64,000 nucleotides of DNA from Chitinimonas_A lacunae (GTDB lineage Bacteria > Pseudomonadota > Gammaproteobacteria > Burkholderiales > Chitinimonadaceae), in contig NZ_JBHSBU010000001.1 of assembly GCF_042650885.1 (NCBI RefSeq), positions 1,054,001-1,118,000 on the forward strand, read 5' to 3'. Shown in pieces: positions 1 through 9,381 of this stretch; position 1 is the first letter of the stretch, and the number at the start of each line of letters is the position of its first letter. The notes beneath the pieces were generated by a model. The model was not told the DNA's origin and did no database searches. It was given only the letters and a program-made list of their open reading frames with translations. The translations under genes and the position numbers were made by a program.

Positions 1-924
1 CCTGCTGCCCACGCCCCGCCCGCCGACCCAGACTGGTTGAGCCTGCTGGCCAGCGCGCCCTTGCCGGCCCGGCTCGCAGCGACCGCGCTGGCGGTGGTCG
101 AGCGGCAGGAGGCAGCGGCAAGCGCAGCCACGCTGTCCGTTCCCGACCTGCTGGATGCCCCATTCGGCGGCCTGGTCTGGCTGCTGCCCTCGCTCCAATC
201 GTTGCTGACGCCGACGCTGCTGGCGGGCTTGCCGGCGCCGGCCGGCTGTTCATCGCTGGACGCCCTGGCGCTGCTGACGCTTGCGGTGGCCACCGGCCCA
301 CAGGCCGATGCCGTCTGGCGCGATCCGTTCTGGCGCACGTTCTTCCGTCTGCCGCCACGCTTTGATCAGGTGGCGCTGGCAGCGTGGCTGGCCAAGGCCG
401 AGCCGGCCGCCTTGATGACGGCACTTGCCAATGCCCTCCAGCACCAGGCACGCGGCGAGGCGGTTCGCTTGCGCTACCCGCTTCAGCGGGTACGCCGCGA
501 CCGACTGATCGACAGCGCGACGGGCGGCTGGCTTGGAGCGGTGGCGACGGAACAGCCGGTTTCCTGGCGAAGCCGGCTGGCGTTGACGCGCCAATCGCGC
601 CGCGATGAGCGTCTGCTCAGTCAGGCCGGCCCGCTCGCCGCGCTGCCGCCCGGCTGGCATGAACCGGTCCTGCTGCTGGCCCAGGCTGCCCTGCGCCATA
701 CCGCTTACCGCATCCCGGGCCATGCCCGCAGTTCGCTGCCTTATCTGTTTGCCCGGCTGTTTGGGGTCAGCGGTCAGGCCGAACTCTGTGCGCCGTGTCA
801 GTGGCGACTGAGGCTGGTCCGACCGCCGCTCCATGTCCTGCTCAGTCTGAGCGGCATGACGCGGCTGCGGCTGCAATGGCCCGGGCAACCCTCGCCAACC
901 CTGACCCTGAGCTGTTCCGGATAA
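1..924 (+). CDS. Partial protein of the putative eCIS locus, function unknown
   Basis: The frame is open from the left edge, so the true start lies upstream; an internal TTG at 37 is probably not the start. The visible part is rich in Ala, Leu and Arg and has no signal peptide, membrane span or catalytic motif I recognise. It ends six bases before the AAA+ ATPase gene, so the two are probably co-transcribed. In eCIS loci the ATPase is commonly next to tape-measure or terminator genes, and hydrophobic stretches such as the one around residues 44-66 could fit a tape-measure C-terminus. That assignment is inference from context only. Confidence 0.5.
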   Translation, partial: PAAHAPPADPDWLSLLASAPLPARLAATALAVVERQEAAASAATLSVPDLLDAPFGGLVWLLPSLQSLLTPTLLAGLPAPAGCSSLDALALLTLAVATGPQADAVWRDPFWRTFFRLPPRFDQVALAAWLAKAEPAALMTALANALQHQARGEAVRLRYPLQRVRRDRLIDSATGGWLGAVATEQPVSWRSRLALTRQSRRDERLLSQAGPLAALPPGWHEPVLLLAQAALRHTAYRIPGHARSSLPYLFARLFGVSGQAELCAPCQWRLRLVRPPLHVLLSLSGMTRLRLQWPGQPSPTLTLSCSG

Positions 925-930
925 GCCGCT

Positions 931-3042
931 ATGAAACGCGACGACCCACTGCTGCCTGCTGCCTGGCCCACGCCCCACCCGTTCGGCAACGAGCGCCTAT
1001 GGCTCGATTGCCTGATCGAGCGCGAAATCCTGCGTCTGCGTGCCCGCTATGCCTTGTCCCTGGACGAGCTGCGCGGGCTTTATGTATCGGATCGCCAAGT
1101 GGACGAACTGGTCAGGCGCCATACCGACTTCCAGGCAGCCGACCCGGCGGACAGCCGCGACCCGATTGCGCTGCTGAGCGCCCAGGCCACGCAGTGGCGC
1201 GAGCATTTCGCGGCCGATTCGCCGCTGGCGCTGCTGGGGGAACGCTTGGGACTGGACCAGGAATCGCTGGCACTCGTCTTCGTCGCTGCCGCGCCGGAAC
1301 TCGATCTGCGCTACGAGACGCTGTACGCCTATCTCAACAACGATGTGACGCGCAAAACCGCTACACCCGATCTGGTGCGCCGGCTGTTGAGCGAGGGCGA
1401 CGGACGCCCCGACCATGCGCTGGCCGGTCGTCTTCAGGCGCTGCTGGACGCCGGCATACTGGAGCGGCCCGAGGCCGACCCGCAGCGCAGTGCGCTCGGT
1501 CAGGCGGTGGTGGCCAGCGGCCCGATACGACGGTTTCTGCTCGGCATCGCACCGCTGCCCAGCGAAGCGGCCGTCCGGCTTGAAGCGGGTACGGGCGTGC
1601 CGACGCTGACGCCACGGGGCGAATTATTGATCTGTCGCGGCGACGAAGCGGAGCGCCAACACGGCTGGTGCCGCCAGTGGCTTGGCCGGCGCGGCCTGCA
1701 TGGCTTGCAGGCGACCGCTGCGGCCTGTCTGCACCAGCCCGAACTGGGGCTGTTGGCTCGACTCGCCCAGGCAGCGCTGGTGCTGCGCGACCCGGCCGGC
1801 ATCACGCGGGAACCTGCAACCGCCGCACAACTGGCCGAGCGGCTGCGCGGCTGGGTCAGCCTCGGCATCACCATCCTCTGGCTGACCCCACGCCATACCC
1901 AGACGCCGGCCGCCTGGGCCGATCTGCCGCTGACCGTGCTCGATCTGCCGCCCACCTGCGCCAGCGAACGTAGCGCCGCCTGGCTCGCGGCGCTGCGCAA
2001 CAGCCACCTGCCGTGGGAGGACGAAGCACTGATCGAGCAGGAAGCCGACGCGCTGGCCCGCCGCTTCACCCTGGGTCACGAAGGCGCGAGTCAGGCGGTG
2101 CGGGCGGCCGAGCTGCTGTACGAGGCCGACCCGGCGGGCCAGGACTGGCGCACCGCCCTGTCCCGTGGCGCCCGCCAGCAGGCAGCGCAGGCGCTGACCC
2201 AGGTGGCGCAGCGGGTCGAAACGCCGCATGGCTGGGAACAGCTGGTTCTGCCGGCCACCACGCTGCAACTGCTGCACGAGATCGCCGCCGCCATCGCCGC
2301 GCGCGATCAGGTCTACCGGCACTGGAATATGCAGGGCCGCACCGGCCGCAGCGCCGGGCTGATGTTGCTGTTCGCCGGCAGCTCCGGCACCGGCAAGACC
2401 ATGACCGCCTCGGTGCTGGCCAACCATGTCGGACTCGACCTGTTCCGGGTCGATCTGGCCGGCGTTGTCTCCAAATACATCGGCGAGACCGAAAAGAACC
2501 TCGACCGCATCTTCAGTGCCGCCCGCAGTGCCGATGCACTGGTGCTGTTCGACGAAGCCGATGCCTTGCTCGGCAAACGGGCCGAAGTGAAGGACGCCCA
2601 CGACCGTTACGCCAACCTCGAAGTCGCCTATCTGCTGCAAAAGATGGAGGAGCACGACGGCGTGGTGATCCTGGCCAGCAATCTGCCGAAAAACCTCGAT
2701 CCGGCCTTCTCCCGCCGTATGCACTACATGGTCGAGTTCGCCCACCCCAACGCCGCCCTGCGCGAACAACTGTGGCGCGGCATGTTCCCCGCCGGCGTCC
2801 CGCTTGCCGACGACATCGACTACGGGTTTCTGGCCGAACAGTTCGATTTGAGCGGCGGCGATATCCAGACCCTGGCCCTCGAAGCCGCCTTCCTGGCGGC
2901 CGGCCTCGGTGAGCGGGTCGGCATGAGCCACCTGATGCGCGCCATCGCCCGCCGCCAGACCAAACACGGCGACCCGGGCGTGGCCGCACGGTTTCGCCAG
3001 CACCAGGAGAACCTGGAACGCGGGCAGAGCTGGCAGACCTGA
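931..3042 (+). CDS. eCIS-type AAA+ ATPase
   Basis: A 703-residue AAA+ ATPase. The N-terminal 400 residues form a family-specific region without known catalytic motifs. The C-terminal AAA+ core has Walker A GSSGTGKT near residues 483-490, Walker B LVLFDEAD with Asp541-Glu542, and an arginine-finger region (FSRRMHY) near 590. Length and architecture match the single AAA+ ATPase (Afp15/Pvc15-like) found in extracellular contractile injection systems, where it is thought to help assemble or load the particle. ATG start six bases after the previous gene. The DUF4157 gene just downstream supports the eCIS reading. A generic AAA+ chaperone is the alternative. Confidence 0.85.
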   Translation: MKRDDPLLPAAWPTPHPFGNERLWLDCLIEREILRLRARYALSLDELRGLYVSDRQVDELVRRHTDFQAADPADSRDPIALLSAQATQWREHFAADSPLALLGERLGLDQESLALVFVAAAPELDLRYETLYAYLNNDVTRKTATPDLVRRLLSEGDGRPDHALAGRLQALLDAGILERPEADPQRSALGQAVVASGPIRRFLLGIAPLPSEAAVRLEAGTGVPTLTPRGELLICRGDEAERQHGWCRQWLGRRGLHGLQATAAACLHQPELGLLARLAQAALVLRDPAGITREPATAAQLAERLRGWVSLGITILWLTPRHTQTPAAWADLPLTVLDLPPTCASERSAAWLAALRNSHLPWEDEALIEQEADALARRFTLGHEGASQAVRAAELLYEADPAGQDWRTALSRGARQQAAQALTQVAQRVETPHGWEQLVLPATTLQLLHEIAAAIAARDQVYRHWNMQGRTGRSAGLMLLFAGSSGTGKTMTASVLANHVGLDLFRVDLAGVVSKYIGETEKNLDRIFSAARSADALVLFDEADALLGKRAEVKDAHDRYANLEVAYLLQKMEEHDGVVILASNLPKNLDPAFSRRMHYMVEFAHPNAALREQLWRGMFPAGVPLADDIDYGFLAEQFDLSGGDIQTLALEAAFLAAGLGERVGMSHLMRAIARRQTKHGDPGVAARFRQHQENLERGQSWQT

Positions 3043-3086
3043 TGGAGTGGTGCGGCGCCGGAGAGCGACTACCGGAACTCCCAGCC

Positions 3087-3150
3087 AAAAATAAAAATTC
3101 AGGAAAAACGACAGCAAGGCATATAGTTATTTTTAGTTGAAATAGAAAAT
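3087..3150 (+). repeat. AT-rich intergenic motif, copy A
   Basis: An AT-rich block between the ATPase and the DUF4157 gene. It shares with copies B and C an A/T-rich left part ending in GAAAAACG, a GCAAGGCATATAG core (3114-3126) and a T-rich right part. Within it TATAGT resembles a -10 hexamer, so it could be the promoter of the DUF4157 gene instead of a repeat. Confidence 0.4.
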
Positions 3151-3243
3151 TACCACCAAAACAAGAGATGGCAGCAAGCCACCAGCAGACCGGTCCTGGA
3201 CCGCCACTCCCTGCCGGCCCGAGCGAACGATCAAGGAGCAGCC

Positions 3244-6200
3244 ATGAGCAAGACCGTCGCCCGCAAGGAAGCCTCCACTCCGCGCAGCCAGGACACGCCT
3301 GCGACAGCGGCTGCGCGGCAGGGCAAGGACGCCCAGCCGGCCTTGCAGCTCGACAACCAGACGGTGCAATGGCTGTACGCCAACGGCAATCTGCGCGCCA
3401 AGCTCAGCGTGGGCGCGGCAGACGACCCGGTCGAGGCCGAAGCCGACCGGATGGCCGACGCGGCCTTGCGTGGTGCGCCCTGCACCTGCTCGGCCGGCTC
3501 GCCGCCGTGTCCGAGCTGTCGCGCCAGGGCCGCCGGCACGATACGGCGCAAGCCACGTAACCGAGAGTCACCGGCCGCAGTCGATAATCTGTCACTGGGC
3601 CCGTCGCGCCGGCTCGCCGAGACGGACCGCAGCTTCTTCGAAGCGCGCTTTCAGACCGATCTGTCCGATCTGCATATCCACGACAGCCCCGAAGCCGCCA
3701 GCAGCGCCGCCCAGCTCAATGCCCGCGCCTTCAGCGTCGGTGACCGGATCGCTTTCGGCGCCGGCGAATACCAGCCGCAGACCGACAGCGGCCGGCGCCT
3801 GCTGGCCCACGAGCTGGCCCATGTGGTGCAAGGGCACGGCGGCATCCGCCGCAACGGCGGCTCGGAACCCGCGGCCGGCAGCGCTTCCGCCGATGCAGGC
3901 GGCCCACCTCCGCTACCCGAAGGGCCGGCCCGGGTCGAACATGGCAGCGATTTCGACCCCTGCGCGGTCAATGTCGCCACCTTGACCAACTATCAGTTGC
4001 TGGCCGAACTGAACCACGCCAACCCGGTCGTCTCGGCTGGCCGCGATCAGGCCGGTTTTTTCGATTACCGCAATCTGCAACGTCGCATCAACGCTGAAAT
4101 CAACCGGCGGGTGCAGATGGGCCACGCCTGGCTCGCTACCTCGCCCAATTCGATCCCGGGCACCCTGATCCGCGTCATGCCGCCGGCGGCCGATGGCACG
4201 CAGCCCGTGCTGCGCCTGCCCGGCAGCGCGGTGGCTGGCATGCCCGAGGATATGTCGGCGTCCCCATTGCTGACCGAAGGCCAGTTCCAGGGCTTCGTCG
4301 ATCGGCAACAGCTCGAAACCATCCGCGCCGACGAATACCGGCGCCGAATGATCGAACAATGGCTGGCCGGCTCGACCTCCTCGATGGTCAGCGGCAGCCA
4401 GCTCTACAACACGCCGCTTGACCGGGCGCTGCTGGACCCGTATTCGCGCCCCATCCTCGGCAGTACCGGCGGCGAAATCATGAAATGGCGCGGCCGCTTT
4501 GGTGAGGCGGCGTTCAGCAGTCGGGCCAGCCAGGGCTTTGGCCTGTTCCTGGATGACCTCAACGCCCGCACCTGGCAGGACCGGCGCGGGGTCACCCATC
4601 AGCCGACCGAGGAGAATTTCCCGATCTTCGATTTCGAGCGGACCGCCGCCAGCCGCAGCGCCAGCATTCTCGGCACCGCCCGGATTTCGGTGAAGACCAG
4701 CCTCCAGCCCGATCAGGGCGGGCGCTTCGATTATTACCGCAAAGGCTTGCAGGCAATGCTGGAAACCAGCCGCCGCTCGACCCTGCCGACCTATATCAGC
4801 AATCAGCCGCAATTCAGCGGCCAGCCGACCAGCGGCCCGCAGTACGAAGCCAATCGCAGTCAGGTCTTGAGCGACGCTTATCTGGCGATCAATAGCGATG
4901 ATGTCACTGCCTTTCGCGAGATGCTGTCCGATCCGACCCGGACCGAGACCCCCCAAAGCACCGTCGCGCTCTGGGACGACCGGGGCCAGCGCCAGCCCAA
5001 CGGGCCGCCACGCGCCGGCTGGCGCCAGGTGTTTGTCGGGGAGATGCGCGAGAACCCGGTGTCGATCAACGGTCAGAGCTACAACTCGCCCGATGCCCTC
5101 GACCAGGCGCTCAGCAGCGGCCAGATCACGGCCGACCAGCATAGGCAGGCCCAGCGCGAAGTCGGCCGACGGGCCGCCAATCGGGTGGTGGGCGCGGGAA
5201 TTCTGGGCGCGGAAGTCAGCGGCCTGCGCAGCTCCCGCATGAGCTTTTCTGCCCTCAGCGAGCAGCAGATACGCTCGACGATAACGCGCGAATTCATGCG
5301 CAGCCAACGCTTGGGCGGCGGGGTGAGGGGCGAGCTGCGGGCAGCGGGTGGGGCGGGGCTGCATGGTGCCGGGACCGGCAGCGTCATCGCCGTCCTCACC
5401 ACCGCCGGGGTGATGCTGTGGGACGAACAGGATCATCCGGAATGGGGCACCGAGCTTGCTACCAGCGGCGGCGTGGGCGCAGTCAGCAACTTCTTTGGCA
5501 GCAGCATCGAACAGGGAATGATCAGCCGGGGCACCAGTATCGCCCTCAATGATGTAGCGGCAACCGGCGCCTCGCGGCTGTCGCCGGCCATGCTGACGCG
5601 CTTTGGCCGCTTCGGTGGCGGCGGGGTCGGTTCGGGCATCGGTGAACTGATCAGCATCGGCGCGCTCGAAGACCGCGAACATTCGGGAGCCGAGGTGGGC
5701 GTGCGCACCACTCGCGCCTTTGTCCTGGGCGGGTCAAGCGCCGTGATCGGGGCCGAGGTCGGTGCCGGCGCAGTCGTGCTCTCCACGGCCATTGCCGGCG
5801 CCGCCGGCGGCTCGATCGCCCCGGGCGTCGGCACGGCCATCGGCTTTCTGGTGGGGCTGGTGGCCGGCGGGGTGGTCTATTACCTGGGCGACCGCGTCGT
5901 TCCAGGCGGCCGCGACTACTGGGATGCCCTCGAAGCCGGCTGCCAGCCGCCCCCGCCGCAACCGAGCGCCTCGTCAGGCTACAGCTCGATCCTGTTCTCC
6001 TGCTTCGCGGCCGACACACCCGTGACCCTGGCCGATGGCAGCAGCCGTCCCATCAGCGAACTGGCCGTCGGCGACCAACTGCTGAGCTACAACGAGCGCG
6101 AAAAACGGCTGGAGGCCCGCCGCGTCGAAACCATCCACGCCGCCCCGCCTGCCACCATGCTGGCGCTGGCTTTCAGCGACGGCACCATCCTGCACGTCAC

Positions 6201-6426
6201 CCCGGCCCACAAGCTGTCCGGCCCGCAGGGCTGGCTTGCCGCAGCGGAACTGCGCGCAGGCGATGTGCTGTGGTCGTTCGCTCAGAGCGATCCGGCACGC
6301 CTGACCAGCAAAACCCTGGCCGCGGTCAGCAATGCTCCGCCGCGCGGCACGGTCTACGATCTCTCGGTCGAGGCCACCCATACCTATTTCGCCGCTGGCG
6401 TGCTCGCCCATAATAAGTTGCCTTGA
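3244..6426 (+). CDS. DUF4157 (eCIS core) protein with C-terminal Hint domain
   Basis: A 1,060-residue protein. Residues 60-72 carry the DDPVEAEADRMAD signature typical of DUF4157 proteins, followed by a Cys cluster (C80, C82, C89, C92) that could bind metal. The DUF4157 domain spans about 115-203 and includes the zinc-peptidase-like HELAH at 189-193. The centre (about 205-690) is unrecognised. Residues 700-890 are Gly/Ala-rich with glycine-zipper stretches such as GVGTAIGFLVGLVAGG, which could insert into membranes. The end is a Hint domain starting at C920, with TPAH in block B and a terminal His-Asn (1056-1057), followed by only Lys-Leu-Pro. DUF4157 proteins are known eCIS cargo or accessory proteins. 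RBS AAGGAG; a terminator follows directly. Confidence 0.85.
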   Translation: MSKTVARKEASTPRSQDTPATAAARQGKDAQPALQLDNQTVQWLYANGNLRAKLSVGAADDPVEAEADRMADAALRGAPCTCSAGSPPCPSCRARAAGTIRRKPRNRESPAAVDNLSLGPSRRLAETDRSFFEARFQTDLSDLHIHDSPEAASSAAQLNARAFSVGDRIAFGAGEYQPQTDSGRRLLAHELAHVVQGHGGIRRNGGSEPAAGSASADAGGPPPLPEGPARVEHGSDFDPCAVNVATLTNYQLLAELNHANPVVSAGRDQAGFFDYRNLQRRINAEINRRVQMGHAWLATSPNSIPGTLIRVMPPAADGTQPVLRLPGSAVAGMPEDMSASPLLTEGQFQGFVDRQQLETIRADEYRRRMIEQWLAGSTSSMVSGSQLYNTPLDRALLDPYSRPILGSTGGEIMKWRGRFGEAAFSSRASQGFGLFLDDLNARTWQDRRGVTHQPTEENFPIFDFERTAASRSASILGTARISVKTSLQPDQGGRFDYYRKGLQAMLETSRRSTLPTYISNQPQFSGQPTSGPQYEANRSQVLSDAYLAINSDDVTAFREMLSDPTRTETPQSTVALWDDRGQRQPNGPPRAGWRQVFVGEMRENPVSINGQSYNSPDALDQALSSGQITADQHRQAQREVGRRAANRVVGAGILGAEVSGLRSSRMSFSALSEQQIRSTITREFMRSQRLGGGVRGELRAAGGAGLHGAGTGSVIAVLTTAGVMLWDEQDHPEWGTELATSGGVGAVSNFFGSSIEQGMISRGTSIALNDVAATGASRLSPAMLTRFGRFGGGGVGSGIGELISIGALEDREHSGAEVGVRTTRAFVLGGSSAVIGAEVGAGAVVLSTAIAGAAGGSIAPGVGTAIGFLVGLVAGGVVYYLGDRVVPGGRDYWDALEAGCQPPPPQPSASSGYSSILFSCFAADTPVTLADGSSRPISELAVGDQLLSYNEREKRLEARRVETIHAAPPATMLALAFSDGTILHVTPAHKLSGPQGWLAAAELRAGDVLWSFAQSDPARLTSKTLAAVSNAPPRGTVYDLSVEATHTYFAAGVLAHNKLP

Positions 6427-6468
6427 ATCATTCAAGGCATAACAAAACCAGCCTCCTGGTTTTTGTTT
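6421..6468 (+). terminator. Terminator of the DUF4157-Hint gene
   Basis: Two stacked hairpins. CCTTGAA/TTCAAGG overlaps the stop codon, and AAAACCAG/CTGGTTTT (6444-6451 with 6456-6463, loop CCTC) runs into a T-rich tract. Confidence 0.8.
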
Positions 6469-6732
6469 CTCTGGCTCCAATCCAGCCGATCAGCATCCAG
6501 CCCGAATGGTTTTGTTATCTCCAAACAGCCCATCACAAAACCTTCCGCTTCTTCTTTGGAACAGAGATAAAGGAGGAACCCTATTCGGGCATTTTTAATG
6601 GCCGAACAGAAGAACACGGAATCAAGCCGCAGCGGAATCATAAATATCGGTGCGTTCAGCCGCTTTACGGCTGACGCACCTTACCTTTGTCCGCCCGGGC
6701 TATTTTCGAGAGAAATTGGCGACAGACTGGTA
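6427..6732. other. Intergenic region between convergent genes
   Basis: About 300 bases between the DUF4157-Hint gene and the convergent sigma-54 activator. It holds the terminators of both. I find no remnant of a toxin or immunity gene after the Hint domain. Confidence 0.5.
6649..6680 (-). terminator. Hairpin downstream of the sigma-54 activator
   Basis: Inverted repeat GGTGCGT-CAGCCG/CGGCTG-ACGCACC, 13 pairs with one bulged T and a 5-base loop, about 50 bases after the stop of the leftward gene. The T tract is weak, so termination is likely but not certain. Confidence 0.55.
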
Positions 6733-7722
6733 TCAGAGATATTCACTGCGATCAATGCCGTGTTTTTTCAGCAGCCGGCCAAATACCCGGCGCTCCTTAC
6801 CGGCTTGCCGGGCCGCTGCCGAGACATTGCCCTGGCTTTGCGCCAGTACGGCCCGCAGATAGGCCGATTCGAAAGCCACGATGGCCTGGGCCCGGGCCTG
6901 GTTGAACGACGGCATGGCCAGCGCGGCCGTCTCAACCGTCTTGCCGGCGCAGTCTTCGAGCTGGATCAGTTCGCCCTCGCAAGCCAGCAGCGCACGTTGC
7001 ACGAAATTCTCCAGCTCACGCACATTGCCGCGCCACGGCTGGCTGGCAATCCAGGCCAGCGACGCCTCGTCGAAGCGGCAGGCAGACTTGCCATAACGGG
7101 CACAGAAGCGTGACACGCAAGCCGCCACCAACTGCGGAATATCGCCAGGGCGCTCGCGCAGGCTGGGCATGCGCACATTGGCCACATTGAGCCGGTAGCT
7201 CAGGTCCTCGCGGAACCAGCCCTGCTCCACCCCCTGACACAGATCGCGGTTGGTAGCGGCAAGTATGCGCACATCGGCATGGCGGGACTGGGTGGCACCA
7301 AGCGGCCGGTAGGTGAAGTCCTGCAAGAAGCGCAGCAAGGCCGCCTGACTGCGCGCGCTCAATACATGGATCTCGTCGAAGAACAGCGTACCGCCTTCAG
7401 CCTGGGCGATCAGGCCGGCGGCATTGCTGCGGGCGTCGGTGAAAGCGCCGCGTACATGGCCGAACAATTCATCCTCGAACAGGGTTTCGGGCAGCGCCCC
7501 GCAATCGACCGGCACAAACGGCCGATCACCTCGCTTGCCCAGATAGTGCAGCGCACGCGCCGCCAATTCCTTACCGGTGCCTGTTTCGCCATAGATCAGC
7601 ACCGGCACATCGACCCGGGCCAGCCGCGAGATAGCGGCCATCGCCTGTAGAAAGGGCTCACTGCGGCCCACCAAGCCCATCCGAGTCCAATCCTCGGGGC
7701 TTTTGGTACGAATATTAGTCAT
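6733..7722 (-). CDS. Sigma-54-dependent activator lacking a sensor domain
   Basis: A 329-residue bacterial enhancer-binding protein that would remodel sigma-54 RNA polymerase. The AAA+ core begins almost at the N-terminus: Walker A GETGTGKE at 45-52, Walker B GTLFFDE at 111-117, then the conserved FREDLSYRLN and WRGNVRELENF motifs. A Fis-like helix-turn-helix lies at about 295-325. There is no receiver, GAF or PAS domain, as in PspF, so control is probably by a partner protein or by expression level. The sigma-54 contact loop reads GAFTDA (92-97) instead of the usual GAFTGA. RBS AGGGGAGGA precedes the ATG. Its place next to the eCIS genes suggests a regulatory link, which is inference. Confidence 0.9.
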   Translation of the reverse strand: MTNIRTKSPEDWTRMGLVGRSEPFLQAMAAISRLARVDVPVLIYGETGTGKELAARALHYLGKRGDRPFVPVDCGALPETLFEDELFGHVRGAFTDARSNAAGLIAQAEGGTLFFDEIHVLSARSQAALLRFLQDFTYRPLGATQSRHADVRILAATNRDLCQGVEQGWFREDLSYRLNVANVRMPSLRERPGDIPQLVAACVSRFCARYGKSACRFDEASLAWIASQPWRGNVRELENFVQRALLACEGELIQLEDCAGKTVETAALAMPSFNQARAQAIVAFESAYLRAVLAQSQGNVSAAARQAGKERRVFGRLLKKHGIDRSEYL

Positions 7723-8414
7723 AAGCTTTCATCCTCCCCTGAGCGGTGTCCGATCAGGATTATTTTTTATGAGAATAGAATGGCGTATAGCATATCCAAT
7801 TCAAATTTGCATGAACTCGGAATTCGGGCAAACACCAGAAATCCGGCAATACCACAACCGAGAAGACCGGTTCAAAATATGCTGATTTATGGGATTAGAA
7901 ACAAGCCACGACAGCGATTGGTCGTTTTTTATGCTCAGCCATAACAGAAAGCTCATCCGGGACGATCTGGACGGGCCTAGGCACATATGAAACAAAACCA
8001 CCGGAACAAGTCAAGCAATAACTGAGTTATCACCTTGACCATCCTCAGCAATTAATACCAGCTCTGCCAATCGAGACTGATTAATCCAGACAAACCAACA
8101 AAAGCAATTGGTTTAAATCATTTACAGACATGAAACTGTCGATCCACTCGGCGTCCGCCTGATTCCCACAGCGCAACACACCACCCTACCGCAGCAAATA
8201 CCGCCCTCTCCTCTATCGCAGCGAGCTTCAACAGAAGCCGTGGTATCCTGCTGGACGTGCTCCTACTTCTAAATTGCCGAACATTTGCGCAATCGCCTCG
8301 ATTTTGATGTAACTGAGATTCCCTGCACACTTCAGCAATATGGAGGCACGGTAAGTCTGTCCTCAAGCGCTAGAAAGCGGACAGTGTCGCCTTTTTATTT
8401 CGAAATTTTCGACA
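7723..8414. other. Long AT-rich intergenic region between divergent regulators
   Basis: Nearly 700 bases, more AT-rich than the surrounding genes, between the divergent sigma-54 activator and LysR genes. Short open frames here lack a convincing RBS, codon bias or known motifs. It should contain both promoters; I cannot place them with confidence and see no clear sigma-54 -24/-12 element. Confidence 0.5.
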
Positions 8415-9332
8415 ATGAGATTGAGCCTGGATGTGTTGACCGTGCTCGACGCCATCGACCGGCGTGGCACTTTTGCGGCAGCGGCTGAGGAATTGCATCG
8501 GGTACCGTCATCGCTGAGCTATCTGGTACAGAAACTGGAAAGTGAACTCGGGGTGACGGTATTCGACCGCAGTGGCCATCGGGCACGGCTGACTCCGACC
8601 GGGACCTTGCTGGTCGAAGAAGGCCGACGCCTATTGCAGGCAGCGGCGACCCTGGAGTCACGTGCCCGTCGAATCGAAACCGGCTGGGAAAGCGAGCTGA
8701 GGATCGCGCTCGATACCGTGGTGCCATTCGAGCGCCTGCTGCCGCTGGTCAAGAGCTTCTATGCCGAGCACAGCCACACCCAGATCAGGATCGGCCATGA
8801 AGTGCTCGGAGGTTGCTGGGACGCGCTGCTGAGCCAGCGCGCCGATCTGGTGGTGGGTGCGTCGGGCGAGCCGCCGTCGGGCAGCGGGCTGACCTCGCAG
8901 TTATTGGAACAGCTTGAAGTGGTATTTTGCGTGGCACCCGATCATCCGCTTGCCCAGGCCGCTGAGCCGCTGTCGTGGCAGACGATTGCCCCGCACCGGC
9001 TGGTCAGCCTCAGCGACTCCTCACATCGCCAGCCGCCGCGTGCCATCCCTAGCGCGGGCGGCCAGGAAGTCTTCGGGGTAGCGACTCTCACCGCCCAACT
9101 CGAAGCACAACTTGCCGGCCTCGGCTGCGGCCACCTGCCCTGGCAGATCGCCAAACCCCATGTGCAGGCCGGCCGGCTGATCGTCAAAACCCTGCTCGAA
9201 GCCCAGCCGCCACAACATTTCCACCTTGGCTGGCGCAGCCATGACGAGGGACCGGCTTTGCGCTGGTGGCTGGAACGGCTGAACCGACCTGACTTTATCC
9301 GCGCTGCCCTGTTGGAGCCTGAAATGGAATGA
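8415..9332 (+). CDS. LysR-family transcriptional regulator
   Basis: A 305-residue LysR-type regulator. The N-terminal winged helix-turn-helix (residues 1-60) has the typical pattern RGTFAAAAEELHRVPSSLSY followed by KLESELGVTVFDR. The effector-binding region (about 90-295) has the periplasmic-binding-like fold layout. It faces the sigma-54 activator divergently across a 690-base spacer, and the downstream gene is convergent, so no obvious target gene adjoins it. ATG start with only a weak RBS. The ligand cannot be predicted from the sequence. Confidence 0.93.
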   Translation: MRLSLDVLTVLDAIDRRGTFAAAAEELHRVPSSLSYLVQKLESELGVTVFDRSGHRARLTPTGTLLVEEGRRLLQAAATLESRARRIETGWESELRIALDTVVPFERLLPLVKSFYAEHSHTQIRIGHEVLGGCWDALLSQRADLVVGASGEPPSGSGLTSQLLEQLEVVFCVAPDHPLAQAAEPLSWQTIAPHRLVSLSDSSHRQPPRAIPSAGGQEVFGVATLTAQLEAQLAGLGCGHLPWQIAKPHVQAGRLIVKTLLEAQPPQHFHLGWRSHDEGPALRWWLERLNRPDFIRAALLEPEME

Positions 9333-9381
9333 TCCTTTAAAAAGCCTTGTAAACAGGCTTCCTCCCTAGTAGATCAAAGAC

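Noticed and set aside
6001..6426. Self-splicing intein
   Set aside because: Only three residues follow the terminal Asn and no homing endonuclease is present, so a Hint processing domain fits better than an intein interrupting a host protein.
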